A stretch of 64,000 bases of DNA from Leptolyngbya sp. SIO1E4 (lineage in GTDB: Bacteria > Cyanobacteriota > Cyanobacteriia > Phormidesmidales > Phormidesmidaceae): positions 806,001 to 870,000 of the forward strand of contig JAAHFU020000004.1 in the NCBI GenBank assembly GCA_010672825.2. Reading direction: 5' to 3'. Positions 52,598 to 61,747 of this stretch are shown here, in pieces. The translations under genes were made by a program, and so were the position numbers. Position 1 is the stretch's first letter. Every line of letters begins with the position of its first letter. The notes below the pieces were generated by a model. That model did no database searches. It was not told where the DNA came from and saw nothing but the letters and a program-made list of their open reading frames with translations.

Positions 52598-55500
52598 CTA
52601 ATTCTCTATTGCTCCAAGAGACTTTAGGGTTTTCATGACAGCTCCATTTAAACCTTTAACTCCAGTAATCTTCATTCCCTGATATGGCTTAGAACGTTTC
52701 AAAGTTCTGATGCAGGAGACACTTTGGATATCCCATATTTTAATTAATCCGTTTTCATCGGCACTAATAATCTTATCTCCTCTGACATCAAATTGAATTG
52801 AACGAATAGATGAAAAATGCCCTTCAAATGTTGCCAAGCATTTGCCACGACTGATGTCCCATATTTTCACCAAACAATCATCACTGCCAGTTGCAAGAAT
52901 CTGACCGTCATTGCTGAAACTAACTCTTTTGACCTGAGCATTATGACCTTGAAAAATCTTTATGCACTCACCACTATTTGCATTCCAAATTCTGGCGACA
53001 TAGTCATCGCTACCAGTTGCGAAGAAATTACCACTCGGGTGCATCGAAAAAGACCGAATCCAATTCGGATCGCCCTCAATCAACTTTACACACTCCCAAG
53101 ATTCACAATTCCAGATTCTTAGAATGCAATCCTCGCTAGTACTAAAAAGAAATTTTGAATCCGAAGTGAAGAATACTCTCTTGATCTGTCCCGTATATCC
53201 ATACAGCGTTTTAATACAATTTCCAGTGTTAATATCCCATATTTTGACTGTTTCGTCTTCGCTTCCCGTAGCTAGGATCTCATCCATAGATGAAAAGGCA
53301 AGCGTGTTTATGACATCACTATGTCCAAGTAATGTTCTTATGCAGTTACCAGTTTCGACATTCCACATTTTAACTGTGTGGTCAGAGCTTCCACTAGCGA
53401 GAATTTTACCATCATAAGTAAAGTCAATAGAAAGCACTGGATTAGCATGACCGCTTAGTAGACGCGCGCAATCCTCTCCATGTATATCCCAAAGTTCTAC
53501 CTCATAATTTTGCAAAGGAAAAGTTTGAGAGCTAATAGCTATTATTTTTCCGTTCGGGCTTAGTTTTATTGCCTCAACCCAATCTACAAAGCTCTGAAGT
53601 ATATCTATACATCTCCCTTCATGAACATCCCAAATTCGAATTGAATTGTCTTGACTACCACTAGCTAGAATGCGGTTTTCAGCGTGAAAACTTACGGATT
53701 GTACCCAAGTTGTATGTCCTTTCAAAATTTGAAGACATTGTCCCGATTTGATATTCCATAACCTAACCGTAGAATCACTACTCGCACTAGCAAAGAAATC
53801 CCCATTTTTACTAAAATCGACTGAATTAATTTGCCCTCTATGCCCAATAAAGGTTTGAATACATTCACCTGTAGATACGTTCCATAGTTTTGCGGTACCG
53901 TCTTGACTACCGCTAACGAGTAGATCCTCATAAGGATGAAAGGCAATTGACTTTACCCAATTTTTATGACCAGATAGTTTCCTTAATATATTTCCTGTGT
54001 GAAAGTCCCAGAGTATGACGGTGTAGTCATCACCACTGCTGGCGATAGTTTTTCCATCCTTGCCAAAAACTACAGAACGCATATAGCCGGAAGTCCCTAA
54101 AGATAGCTTATTGAGACACTCACCAGTTGCGACATTCCAAAGTACTAAAGTGTGGTCCTCACTTCCACTGGCGAGAATCTTTCCGTCAGGACTAAAAGAT
54201 ACAGAGCGTACTGGCCTGTTGTGTCCTTTTAATGTCCTAATGCAATTTTCTCCAAGCAATGCCCTGCTTGAAATATCCCAGAGTTTAATGCTCTTGTCAT
54301 AGCTTCCAGTCGCAAGGATCTTACTATTAGGACTAAATACAACTGATCGGATAAGATCTGCATGACCTAAGTGACTTGTGAGCTTTCTTCCAGTGCTATC
54401 CCAAAGACAAATTTCCCCATTCAAATGACCACTTGCTAACAGGGAACTATCCGCATTAAATGATACCGAGAATACAGCACCAAAAGATTGAGCAAAATTG
54501 TTATGATCAAAAGTTGCGTAAGAAAAGTTGGTTTCCCTCAGAATGGCACGAGTAAAGTCACCACCGATAATAATAGTTCTACTTAAATCAAGATTAGCTA
54601 AAGCTGAATTATTAAGTTTTAAGAGGAGCGTCGCGGCATTACCAGCGACGTATCCAACTGTTGAGACAGGTTTACTTCGAGTATCTAGAATTAGATTTAG
54701 TAATTTTTCCTGACTTACTTCCTTCGAATCAAACATTGGCAATATAAGGTCAATTACTGCTTTTTCTAAAACCTCCTTTCCAAACGTTCTATTTAAGCCG
54801 CCTTGATCTGTGAAATAAGATAGATCGGCTATTTCTGAAAAATCAGGTGCAAGAATGTTAAGTTCAGCAGCCAACTTATAAGCAACGAAGAACTCAAGTA
54901 ATGAACGATGGGCTGGCGTATAATCTCCCTCTGCATTCCGAATTAACATGGTTTGCCCCATCATGTCGTAATGCCAATGGTCGAGGTCTTTTTGTTCCTC
55001 AACCGCAGATCCAAATAACTTTCGAATGCGGTCGGGAAACTCCCGATAGTTAATACTCATGCGGTCTGTCGAAAGCATTTCCCACGACACCTCACACATG
55101 AAATAGAGCTTGTCCGCCATCGACGTAAACGTCCGCTCTGCCTTGATATCCCGCTCCATCTTGTGACGCACGGCATAAAGATACACCCGCGACATATCGA
55201 CCGGCTTGCCTGCTTCAATATCTGGCAGTGCTTCCAAAATGAGTTCTGTCAGTACCGGGCGACGGGCCAGGTCAAGCAGCTCAGGATTGCCCATGATTTG
55301 CTCCACTGTGGCTGGTTGCGCTTGGTGAGACAACACCTGCCGAATCTGCTCGTCGTTGAACTTCTCCAACTCCAGCACTTCAAACTGAGGCGTTTCGCCG
55401 GTCAAGTCTTTGGTGGAGGCTTGCAGTTCTGAATTCAGCAGGGCGCGACCTTCTCTGGCTTCGGGGAAATGCTCCGTGCGGCAGGTGAGGATGACCTTGG

Positions 55501-56965
55501 CTCCAGGCACCACCACCTTGGCCAGTTCCCAGAAATTGTTGATCATCTGCTGGCGATCCACACGGGCGGCCATTTCATCAAAGCCATCAAAAATCAGGAG
55601 GAGCTTGCCCATGCGATTGAGCTGCTCAAACGCCGAGTAGCCAGGGATGGGGATCTCATGCTTGCGGAAGAAAAACTCTGAAAATAGCGACTCCACGCTG
55701 ACGGCCTTGGCATAATCCCGCAGCGGAACCACCAAGGGCAGTCGTGGACGGTCCAGTCCTCGCCGTTGCGCTTCCCGGTAACGCTGAAGAGCTTTCCAGG
55801 CATAGTGCAGAGCGAACCAGGTTTTGCCCGTCCCAAACTCGCCAAGAACAGAAATGTGTTCTTTGGCCGGATCGTCTAGCCAGCGGTCAATGTAACCCTC
55901 AATCCAGCCGTCGCGATCGTCGTAACGACTGACGCCAATTCTTTGCTGGGTATCAGGATCTACTTCCTCTTTAAGACAGGCTAGGGGCACATAGTTTTGA
56001 TCAATGCCTCGTTTCTGAATCTCCGACTCTAACCAGTTGAGATAGCTGCTGAAGTTGGCATCTTGATCCAGCAGTTCATCCAGGGTGTAGCAGCCTAAAT
56101 GGTCATTTTCAGGTTTGGTGACTTCATCACGGGCCGCTCGGGCGATGCGGCGATCGCTCACTAACCACCCTTCATCCACCTTGTGATGCTCAATGGCCTG
56201 CTTCAGGGCATTCACATCCGCGAGCCCCACTTCGCCATCGACACCCCGCACCAAAATCCGGATGTAGCGACTGCGCCACACTGAGACATTGATAATCCAC
56301 TCGAAATAGTCTGCTTCCCAGACCTCATGGGTTTCAAAGCGATAGCCCAAGGTCTCAAACCAGCCGCGCATCTGCTGGGCCAGAGCAAAGGCTTGACAAC
56401 GTTCTGCGCTGAAGGATGCAGTTCCCGGTAAAGCTAGAGCGTCCTGGGCGGCGAGTCGAGCCATCTCCGTGCGCATCCCTTCCAACGTCGGCAGACGATT
56501 TAAGCGTTCTTGCAGGGTGCCAATTTGGCGGTGGAGCGATTCCAGCTTCTGGTTGGTGAGAATCTCCGCTGGGGTGCGGGTGCGTTTGGCGACTTCGATA
56601 AAGACTGCGGCAAACTCATAAAACTCCCGGCGGACATTGATCTGGTTAGCGTGCAGTTCCGTTTGCAAGGCGTGTCCAGCCAGAAAGGCTTCGCCATGCT
56701 TGAGCAATCTGGAGGGGGTGTTATGCTCCAGTGCTTCGCGAAAGAGCTGCTGAATTTCATCCTGGCGGAAGATCTCCAGCACGGGGCGCGGTTTGCCCAC
56801 GCCATATTCTACGAGCGCATATTGATAGACGCTGCCAAAGTCTTCCGGAGGATGGTCTGGATCAAGATTGAGTCGCTTGAGCAGTTTGATGATGCGTTCG
56901 TTGCGGCTGATGCTCTCCATGGCCGTATCGAAGAGCATATCCATCAGGTTATCCAGACCAAACAC
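52598..56965 (-). CDS. REase-like - NACHT NTPase - pentapeptide - 14 x WD40 conflict protein
   Basis: A 1455-residue protein. N-terminal helices (1-175) lead to a restriction-endonuclease-like domain (about 190-300: GWFETLGYRFETHEVWEADY, IRILVRGVDGEVGLADVNAL), in which the catalytic acid/lysine set is not obvious. A NACHT follows, with Walker A VLGEFGTGKTWFALHYAW (375-382) and Walker B LLLIFDGFDEMA (455-464), and a helical STAND arm to about 720. A short pentapeptide stretch (DLSRTIIIGGDFTRAIL) precedes fourteen WD40 repeats (about 845-1425), two seven-bladed propellers. The order effector-NACHT-sensor is that of STAND antiphage proteins. It reads alone. Confidence 0.85.
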   Translation of the reverse strand: MFGLDNLMDMLFDTAMESISRNERIIKLLKRLNLDPDHPPEDFGSVYQYALVEYGVGKPRPVLEIFRQDEIQQLFREALEHNTPSRLLKHGEAFLAGHALQTELHANQINVRREFYEFAAVFIEVAKRTRTPAEILTNQKLESLHRQIGTLQERLNRLPTLEGMRTEMARLAAQDALALPGTASFSAERCQAFALAQQMRGWFETLGYRFETHEVWEADYFEWIINVSVWRSRYIRILVRGVDGEVGLADVNALKQAIEHHKVDEGWLVSDRRIARAARDEVTKPENDHLGCYTLDELLDQDANFSSYLNWLESEIQKRGIDQNYVPLACLKEEVDPDTQQRIGVSRYDDRDGWIEGYIDRWLDDPAKEHISVLGEFGTGKTWFALHYAWKALQRYREAQRRGLDRPRLPLVVPLRDYAKAVSVESLFSEFFFRKHEIPIPGYSAFEQLNRMGKLLLIFDGFDEMAARVDRQQMINNFWELAKVVVPGAKVILTCRTEHFPEAREGRALLNSELQASTKDLTGETPQFEVLELEKFNDEQIRQVLSHQAQPATVEQIMGNPELLDLARRPVLTELILEALPDIEAGKPVDMSRVYLYAVRHKMERDIKAERTFTSMADKLYFMCEVSWEMLSTDRMSINYREFPDRIRKLFGSAVEEQKDLDHWHYDMMGQTMLIRNAEGDYTPAHRSLLEFFVAYKLAAELNILAPDFSEIADLSYFTDQGGLNRTFGKEVLEKAVIDLILPMFDSKEVSQEKLLNLILDTRSKPVSTVGYVAGNAATLLLKLNNSALANLDLSRTIIIGGDFTRAILRETNFSYATFDHNNFAQSFGAVFSVSFNADSSLLASGHLNGEICLWDSTGRKLTSHLGHADLIRSVVFSPNSKILATGSYDKSIKLWDISSRALLGENCIRTLKGHNRPVRSVSFSPDGKILASGSEDHTLVLWNVATGECLNKLSLGTSGYMRSVVFGKDGKTIASSGDDYTVILWDFHTGNILRKLSGHKNWVKSIAFHPYEDLLVSGSQDGTAKLWNVSTGECIQTFIGHRGQINSVDFSKNGDFFASASSDSTVRLWNIKSGQCLQILKGHTTWVQSVSFHAENRILASGSQDNSIRIWDVHEGRCIDILQSFVDWVEAIKLSPNGKIIAISSQTFPLQNYEVELWDIHGEDCARLLSGHANPVLSIDFTYDGKILASGSSDHTVKMWNVETGNCIRTLLGHSDVINTLAFSSMDEILATGSEDETVKIWDINTGNCIKTLYGYTGQIKRVFFTSDSKFLFSTSEDCILRIWNCESWECVKLIEGDPNWIRSFSMHPSGNFFATGSDDYVARIWNANSGECIKIFQGHNAQVKRVSFSNDGQILATGSDDCLVKIWDISRGKCLATFEGHFSSIRSIQFDVRGDKIISADENGLIKIWDIQSVSCIRTLKRSKPYQGMKITGVKGLNGAVMKTLKSLGAIEN

Positions 56966-57097
56966 AGGCTCTCTCCCTAGGCTTTTTTCTAGTGAAACTC
57001 AACTTTTCAGAGTCTGGGCAAAAATTCATAGTTTTACCTGGCTTGATTCCTGTCTGCTCAAAACTGACCTCTGAGAGTGACTGGGTTTTCTCACCAG

Positions 57098-57856
57098 TCA
57101 AGCCGAACACACAGCGGGTTCATTGGCTGTGGCCTCTGTTGCCAGGTAATACAGATAGGTCGTCAGCTCATACTCCTCCAGTTCTCTGATGCGACTTCGT
57201 CCCTGGAAGTGCTCCGCTAAGAATTGGCGGATTTGTTCCAAAGACCAGTTCAGCCCGCTGACCTTCCGCTGAATTGCGGCATGGACTTCATCGAACGGAA
57301 TGGGGGCTGGAATATCGGCTTCCACCCCTTGTGGAAAACTCGGCAAATCCCCCCGCACCCCCCTGGGCAGCGATTTCATCGCTTGAAGAGGCGCCTCACC
57401 CGTGGCCTCACACTTCATACCCCCCCCTTCAGTGTGTAACGCCTTGATTTCCCTGCTCTCGGGCGGATCGGTTTCGGCGATCGCATCCTGCCCGCGATCG
57501 CTCAGAACCGTCTCAGATGGGCCTGTTACAGGCGTTTCTTTTGCCTCTGGTTCGGCGAGAGGATCCTTGTTTTTCCAGAGCAGAGGGTATTTGTAGAGGG
57601 TGGCGAGACTGCAGTGGGCAATGTGAGCAATTTGTCGGGCCAGGTCACGAATTGGCAGATCTGGGAGAGGCGTAGACACCGTTCTTTTGAGGTCTTTGAC
57701 AGCGACCGCAATTCGCTGCTGAGCATCGTCGGCCCGTTGCTGGTTAACCGATTTTGGGTTGAACTGCTTCGATTTACGGCGTGAGCCAACAGGCCAGTAG
57801 AGGTTTAGGGCAGACCTGGCCCACTGCTTGGCCCGCTTGCGGATTTCGTAGAATGC
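57098..57856 (-). pseudogene. Truncated C-terminal half of a primase-like protein
   Basis: From 57856 the minus strand is open without a start: FYEIRKRAKQWARSALNLYW, QFNPKSVNQQRADDAQQRIA, AHIAHCSLATLYKYPLLWKN, then a low-complexity proline/acid linker and LNWSLEQIRQFLAEHFQGRS. The order and motifs parallel the C-terminal half of the primase-like protein at 49660-51485 (IRQRAQDWARCIENSRYF, GGSTLYKYKNLWHPDLW, LQWSPADIRRSLQETFG). The primase domain is missing. It starts beside a short inverted repeat at 57853-57877. Confidence 0.65.
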
Positions 57857-57877
57857 CTATGTGCTGTGCGTAGGCAT
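57853..57877. repeat. Short inverted repeat at the truncation point
   Basis: ATGCCTA and TAGGCAT surround 11 bases. It lies exactly where the primase-like relic loses its upstream reading frame, so it may mark a recombination or element-end point. Confidence 0.45.
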
Positions 57878-58011
57878 CCCTGTCAGGAATTCTACTCTGA
57901 AATGTACGAAACGGAAAGCATGATCAAGATGATATGGGTGTCCTCATTGTAAAGCTGGAGAGTTTCTGTCTGGAGATTGGCTCAAAAATTTTGATTTAAA
58001 CTAATGACACT

Positions 58012-58500
58012 ATGGCAAAACCAAGAGTAGCAACCATGTCTCCTATGGAACCGGGCTTTTCCCCTGCGCGGCCTTCCATCCGTGATGCTCTCAACGCCAC
58101 GATTGAAGGGTGCAATATTGTTGTTAGTGAGTTATCGCAAAGATCTAAGGTCCCTGCTCCAGCAATCTCACGCTTTCAGAACCGACACCGTGAGTTGACG
58201 ACAAGAGTTCTCCATCAAATTTTGCAAGCATTATCTGCGGAGGAATACCACTATTTTCTCGAATCGTTAAAGGGTGGAGCAGATCTTCTAGAGGATGCTG
58301 AACCCGCTTTAAGTGATAAAAGACTTCGTGATGACCGTGATTTTCAGTACGCAGCATTCCGTGCATTGGTATCGAATTTTGTCGCTAGTTGTGATGCCGA
58401 ACAATTCGAAGATTTGTTGTGCCTGATGGCTGACAGCCGTCGCAGCGCTAAAAATCGTGCTCAATCTGCTGATCCTGAAGACGAAAAAGCAAAGACCTAA
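58012..58500 (+). CDS. HTH-type putative regulator
   Basis: A 162-residue protein. Residues about 25-75 (SIRDALNATIEGCNIVVSEL, QRSKVPAPAISRFQNRHREL) form an XRE-like helix-turn-helix in which PAPAISRFQN would be the recognition helix. The second half is helical (YAAFRALVSNFVASCDAEQF) and unassigned. Such small regulators are common on plasmids next to replication genes. It is intact, with ATG at 58012 and the promoter to its left. Confidence 0.55.
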   Translation: MAKPRVATMSPMEPGFSPARPSIRDALNATIEGCNIVVSELSQRSKVPAPAISRFQNRHRELTTRVLHQILQALSAEEYHYFLESLKGGADLLEDAEPALSDKRLRDDRDFQYAAFRALVSNFVASCDAEQFEDLLCLMADSRRSAKNRAQSADPEDEKAKT

Positions 58501-58986
58501 TTTTTCAATATAGCCTGAACGCGACTGTCCTGATGCTGCTGCTGTGCAGAATGATGGTAGATAACCTAGTCGTAGATTAGGCAGACTTTTTCTTGTCAAT
58601 AGATGTAAAGGCGTCCCATGAATTGGTTTTTATACGTTGGGATTATAGAGATATACGCAAAATAGTGATTAATATTATGCATTGCCTTGGAGGGATTCAA
58701 TAACAGATGTTAAAAAGAGTGCTGTGCTATACGCTTAGTCTGCTCTCCTGTGGAATTCTCTCGCTTCAGTGCTGGTTTGATTCTCTGCTGTTATTCGTCT
58801 TGTGGAAGAGGGAAAACACACTTTATTGCACGAAAGCGCTAATATAATCCATACATTGCATAATCGCGAGTCTGTCATGAAGGTGCATCACTATATTGAT
58901 TTGTTCCAGTGTTCTTTTACTTGAAGTTCTGATTGTTGTTTCTATCCTTCAAGTATGAGTTCAGTTCTTAAGGAGGCTGATCCCCA
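58501..58986 (+). other. Spacer holding a possible 46-residue membrane peptide
   Basis: The gap is about 490 bases. A small frame at 58707-58847 begins MLKRVLCYTLSLLSCGILSL and stays hydrophobic (WFDSLLLFVLW) before a polar tail. GGAGGG lies 12 bases upstream of its ATG. It could be a toxin-like or signal-like small peptide, but there is no homology evidence. Otherwise I see only AT-rich spacer with GGAGGCTG before 58987, a good ribosome-binding site for the next gene. Confidence 0.3.
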
Positions 58987-59490
58987 ATGGAGCCTACTCA
59001 AGAAAAACTCCTTTCTTTAAAGTGTATTGATTTAAAAGTTCAGTTCGATGTGGCAACTCAATTCCTCGACACCTTCAAGGCTCTACCAAGCAGGGTAAAA
59101 CTTGCCTGCGCCGCTGCTATTCTGAGGCGTGTTTCCCTAATTGCAGTAGTAGATGGTGAGCAAGCGATTGCTTCTAGGCTCTTTCCCCTGACGAAGCCTG
59201 CATCCCTGCAACGGTATCCTCTTCCAGGCACTAAATCCTTACTTCAACAGTTTGATGAGTTGCCAGAGTCCTGCAAGGCTGGCTGTTTAGCTGCAATCTT
59301 AAAAAGTTTGCCCGTCTCTATTATTGTGGGAGCCTTTGAGTCAGATTATGTAGAGCTGGGTGAGTTCGAGCAGGCTCCCGGTCGGCGAACTGGCTGCTAC
59401 ATCTTTTCAGGGGCACCCAGTGATGATGCGGTGAAGGCGATCGCAAATGCCTGCATTGCCTCAAAGCCCCTGCTTGCTGAAGATAATTAA
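58987..59490 (+). CDS. Hypothetical protein
   Basis: A 167-residue protein with AAGGAGG nine bases before the ATG. Two similar helical units can be seen: FLDTFKALPSRVKLACAAAI and LLQQFDELPESCKAGCLAAI, each with an L-P-x-x-x-K core, so it looks internally duplicated. A beta part follows (VELGEFEQAPGRRTGCYIFS). No family is recognised. A GGGCA/TGCCC hairpin (59492-59504) lies right behind the stop and may end the transcript. Confidence 0.5.
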   Translation: MEPTQEKLLSLKCIDLKVQFDVATQFLDTFKALPSRVKLACAAAILRRVSLIAVVDGEQAIASRLFPLTKPASLQRYPLPGTKSLLQQFDELPESCKAGCLAAILKSLPVSIIVGAFESDYVELGEFEQAPGRRTGCYIFSGAPSDDAVKAIANACIASKPLLAEDN

Positions 59491-59650
59491 CGGGCATATT
59501 GCCCAATTCACAATAGACGCACTATCAAAAGACTGACTTATCTTTTGCTTTCCACCCCGTCAATAGGCAGCCAGTCTCGGTAATTCGGCTCCGGCCATTT
59601 CGCCCACACTTGAGTGGTGCATGCGTTAGATAACGCGGTTGAAATTGTTT

Positions 59651-60744
59651 CTACTTGCCCCTAAACATTTTTTCGTTTTCTTGCCGACGGGTGACCAGTC
59701 CTGGTAGAACTTGCCCGTCACCATGTACCCATTTGCCAAATTCCCTCGCGGTGGCTTCTTTGTCGCCTTGGTTGAGCTTTTTTAGGAGCGTTGAGTGGGC
59801 TAGGCTATTGCTCCCGACGTTGTAGGTGAAATCTGTCAGAGCTGCCTTTTCGTGCTCGGCTAGGGGCACCTCAACCCATTCGTCAACTTCGGCAGCAGCT
59901 TTATCTATGTGCCACTGGAGGAGGTCTTCGGCTTCTGTCTGAGTGATGCGATCGCTCGTGAGCCATCGGGGTAGGTCGTGGCACCGTACCCAATGGTCGG
60001 GATGCCGACCGGATCGAGATAGGCCTCTAGCGAGAGTCCTTCACTGTCCTTGATGTTGTCCACTAGCAAGCTAGGTGCTGAAAAGGGGGATTGCCCGGTC
60101 AGTGCCCATTGGATGTAGCCTTTGTACGGAGGTAGCTTTTGACCCGAGAGGCGATTTTCCTGGCGCATGTCGAGATGGGCTGCGCCAATGCCACTGTCGC
60201 CTGTTTTGGCAATGACAGCGCCAGTGTCATGATTGCCCGGATAGCAGTCTTCTAGATGCAGGAATTGGAAACTGTAATCTGGAATATTCTGGCTGGTGAC
60301 CTCAGCCACCAAGCCGCCACCCCCTCCATCTGTCCAGCATTCGACAGTGGTGCTCCCCATGGCATACACCTCGGTTCCTTTAGGGGTAGCCAAGTCTGTC
60401 CCCAGGTGAAAGAGGGAGGCTCCGGGTGGAAGTGAAGCTGCGCGATCGCTTCTGTCGCCATAGGGTGACGTCACCTCAAAGCCAGCCATCATGTCTCCTC
60501 GATTAGGAGAAAGCTTTAGCGTTTCGGGTAACTCGTTGGGAATCTCCCGACGGTCTTCAATGACTACCTGACGCTTCACCCCGATATGGCTATCTACCCA
60601 GGCGTTCACCTGGGGAATGGCAAGGTAAGCGACACAAGGCGACAGGAACAGATAGAAGGCGCGGTTTCTCCATTGCTGGTGCTGCCACACCTGATATTGC
60701 AGGTCTGGCGACAGATCTTGGAATCTGGGTTTGGCGACAGACAT
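59651..60744 (-). pseudogene. M23-peptidase / T4-type lysozyme fusion with a frameshift
   Basis: The frame 59905-60744 has one membrane helix (about 25-45), an M23/LytM-like domain (HLGTDLATPKGTEVYAMG, then SGIGAAHLDMRQ, where the usual HxH is HLD) and the start of a GH24 lysozyme (IKDSEGLSLEAYLDPVGIPT, with E, D and T at T4-lysozyme spacing). The lysozyme continues in another frame (RITQTEAEDLLQWHIDKAAA) through 59651-59869 (LTDFTYNVGSNSLAHSTLLK, VLPGLVTRRQ). One base is missing at a HIP1 site (59948-59955). Such fusions loosen peptidoglycan for transfer machines or phages. It ends a minus-strand plasmid-type cluster. Confidence 0.75.
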
Positions 60745-60750
60745 GGCAGG

Positions 60751-61146
60751 TTATTGCCTCGGGCTATCAGTGGGTGCTTCAGGTTCTTCCGTTGTGACTT
60801 TGGGGTCTGGTGATTGGCCTGGGAGGTGGGTTTTTATCCATTCGGCCCAGGTAGGCAGCGTGCGATCGTCGAGGGTGAAGGTCACCCCTGATTGGGTGGG
60901 CGGGAAGCTGTTGGGTAGCCCATAGGTGAGATGTCCTGGCTCGGCCCATTCCAGAAAGCAGGCGACTGCGATGACGAGAAATAAAGCAGCTCGGGGATTG
61001 CCTCGACCGAGTAACTGTTTGGCAATCCAGAAAAGGGCGATCGCGACCAGGGCCATTTTGAGCAGCCAAAAAACCCCGAGGCGCTCTAAGACCCAGAGGC
61101 CGAACCGCTTGGCTAAGAAGGCAGAGATATCCTGGAGCATGGCCAA
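60751..61146 (-). CDS. Hypothetical small membrane protein
   Basis: A 131-residue protein with two or three hydrophobic helices (about 24-44 and 52-68: FWLLKMALVAIALFWIAKQL and AALFLVIAVACFLEW) and a polar, proline-rich C-terminal tail. It ends six bases before the M23-lysozyme gene on the same strand, so the two are cotranscribed. No family is recognised. Confidence 0.55.
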   Translation of the reverse strand: MAMLQDISAFLAKRFGLWVLERLGVFWLLKMALVAIALFWIAKQLLGRGNPRAALFLVIAVACFLEWAEPGHLTYGLPNSFPPTQSGVTFTLDDRTLPTWAEWIKTHLPGQSPDPKVTTEEPEAPTDSPRQ

Positions 61147-61157
61147 CCCGGATAAGA

Positions 61158-61592
61158 CTACTCGTCGAAGGAGTCGGGGTCATACTGTCCAGCCCCATCG
61201 TTGGTACCCCCGTCCCCCATGCGACTGCCAAAGGCTGAGATGGCATTGCCAATGGGGCGCCGCAGAGGGTCGGAGGCAGCCGGTATCCAGGTGGTGGGAT
61301 TGGTCCAGGCAAACTGTACCGAGCCGGGGCGGTAGAAGACAATGTAGATGCCGCCCCATACAACTGAGACAACAAACAGCAGGGCGATCGCCCCGCCACT
61401 GAACATGAAAAAGGACTTGATGGGATGCCGGAGGATGGTGCCCAAGCCCAGCGCGCCTCGGATGAAGGCTTCGGTGGTGTCCATAGCCGTCATTTCCATG
61501 TTGTCTTTGACGGCTTTGAGTTTGACTTTGCCGACGAATTGATTGCTGTGATTGCCGTTGTTGTCTTGGGGAGAGCTGCTGGCTGTCGTCAT
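61158..61592 (-). CDS. Hypothetical membrane protein
   Basis: A 144-residue protein. A polar N-terminus (about 40 residues) is followed by IRGALGLGTILRHPIKSFFM, one strong membrane helix (FSGGAIALLFVVSVVWGGIY) and a Gly/Asp-rich tail. It lies 11 bases before the next membrane-protein gene on the same strand. It belongs by context to the ATPase cluster. The function is unknown. Confidence 0.55.
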   Translation of the reverse strand: MTTASSSPQDNNGNHSNQFVGKVKLKAVKDNMEMTAMDTTEAFIRGALGLGTILRHPIKSFFMFSGGAIALLFVVSVVWGGIYIVFYRPGSVQFAWTNPTTWIPAASDPLRRPIGNAISAFGSRMGDGGTNDGAGQYDPDSFDE

Positions 61593-61747
61593 GGGAAATA
61601 CCTCGCTTCAATGGAAGAACAAACCTGGAATTTGGTGGGGTGTCTGAAGCGCGACACTCAGGGGGGTGTCGCCTGCGTGAAACCCTTGTGAATCAAGGGG
61701 AGCGACAGCCCATAGAGGAGGTGACAAAGGCGACAAAACGCATTGAT

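Noticed and set aside
59488-59640. Possible attC site after the gene at 58987 (TAAC after the stop and GCGTTAGATAACGC near 59630)
   Set aside because: Only the four-base ends pair; the inner arms do not match at equal spacing, and the right-hand sequence is its own short palindrome.
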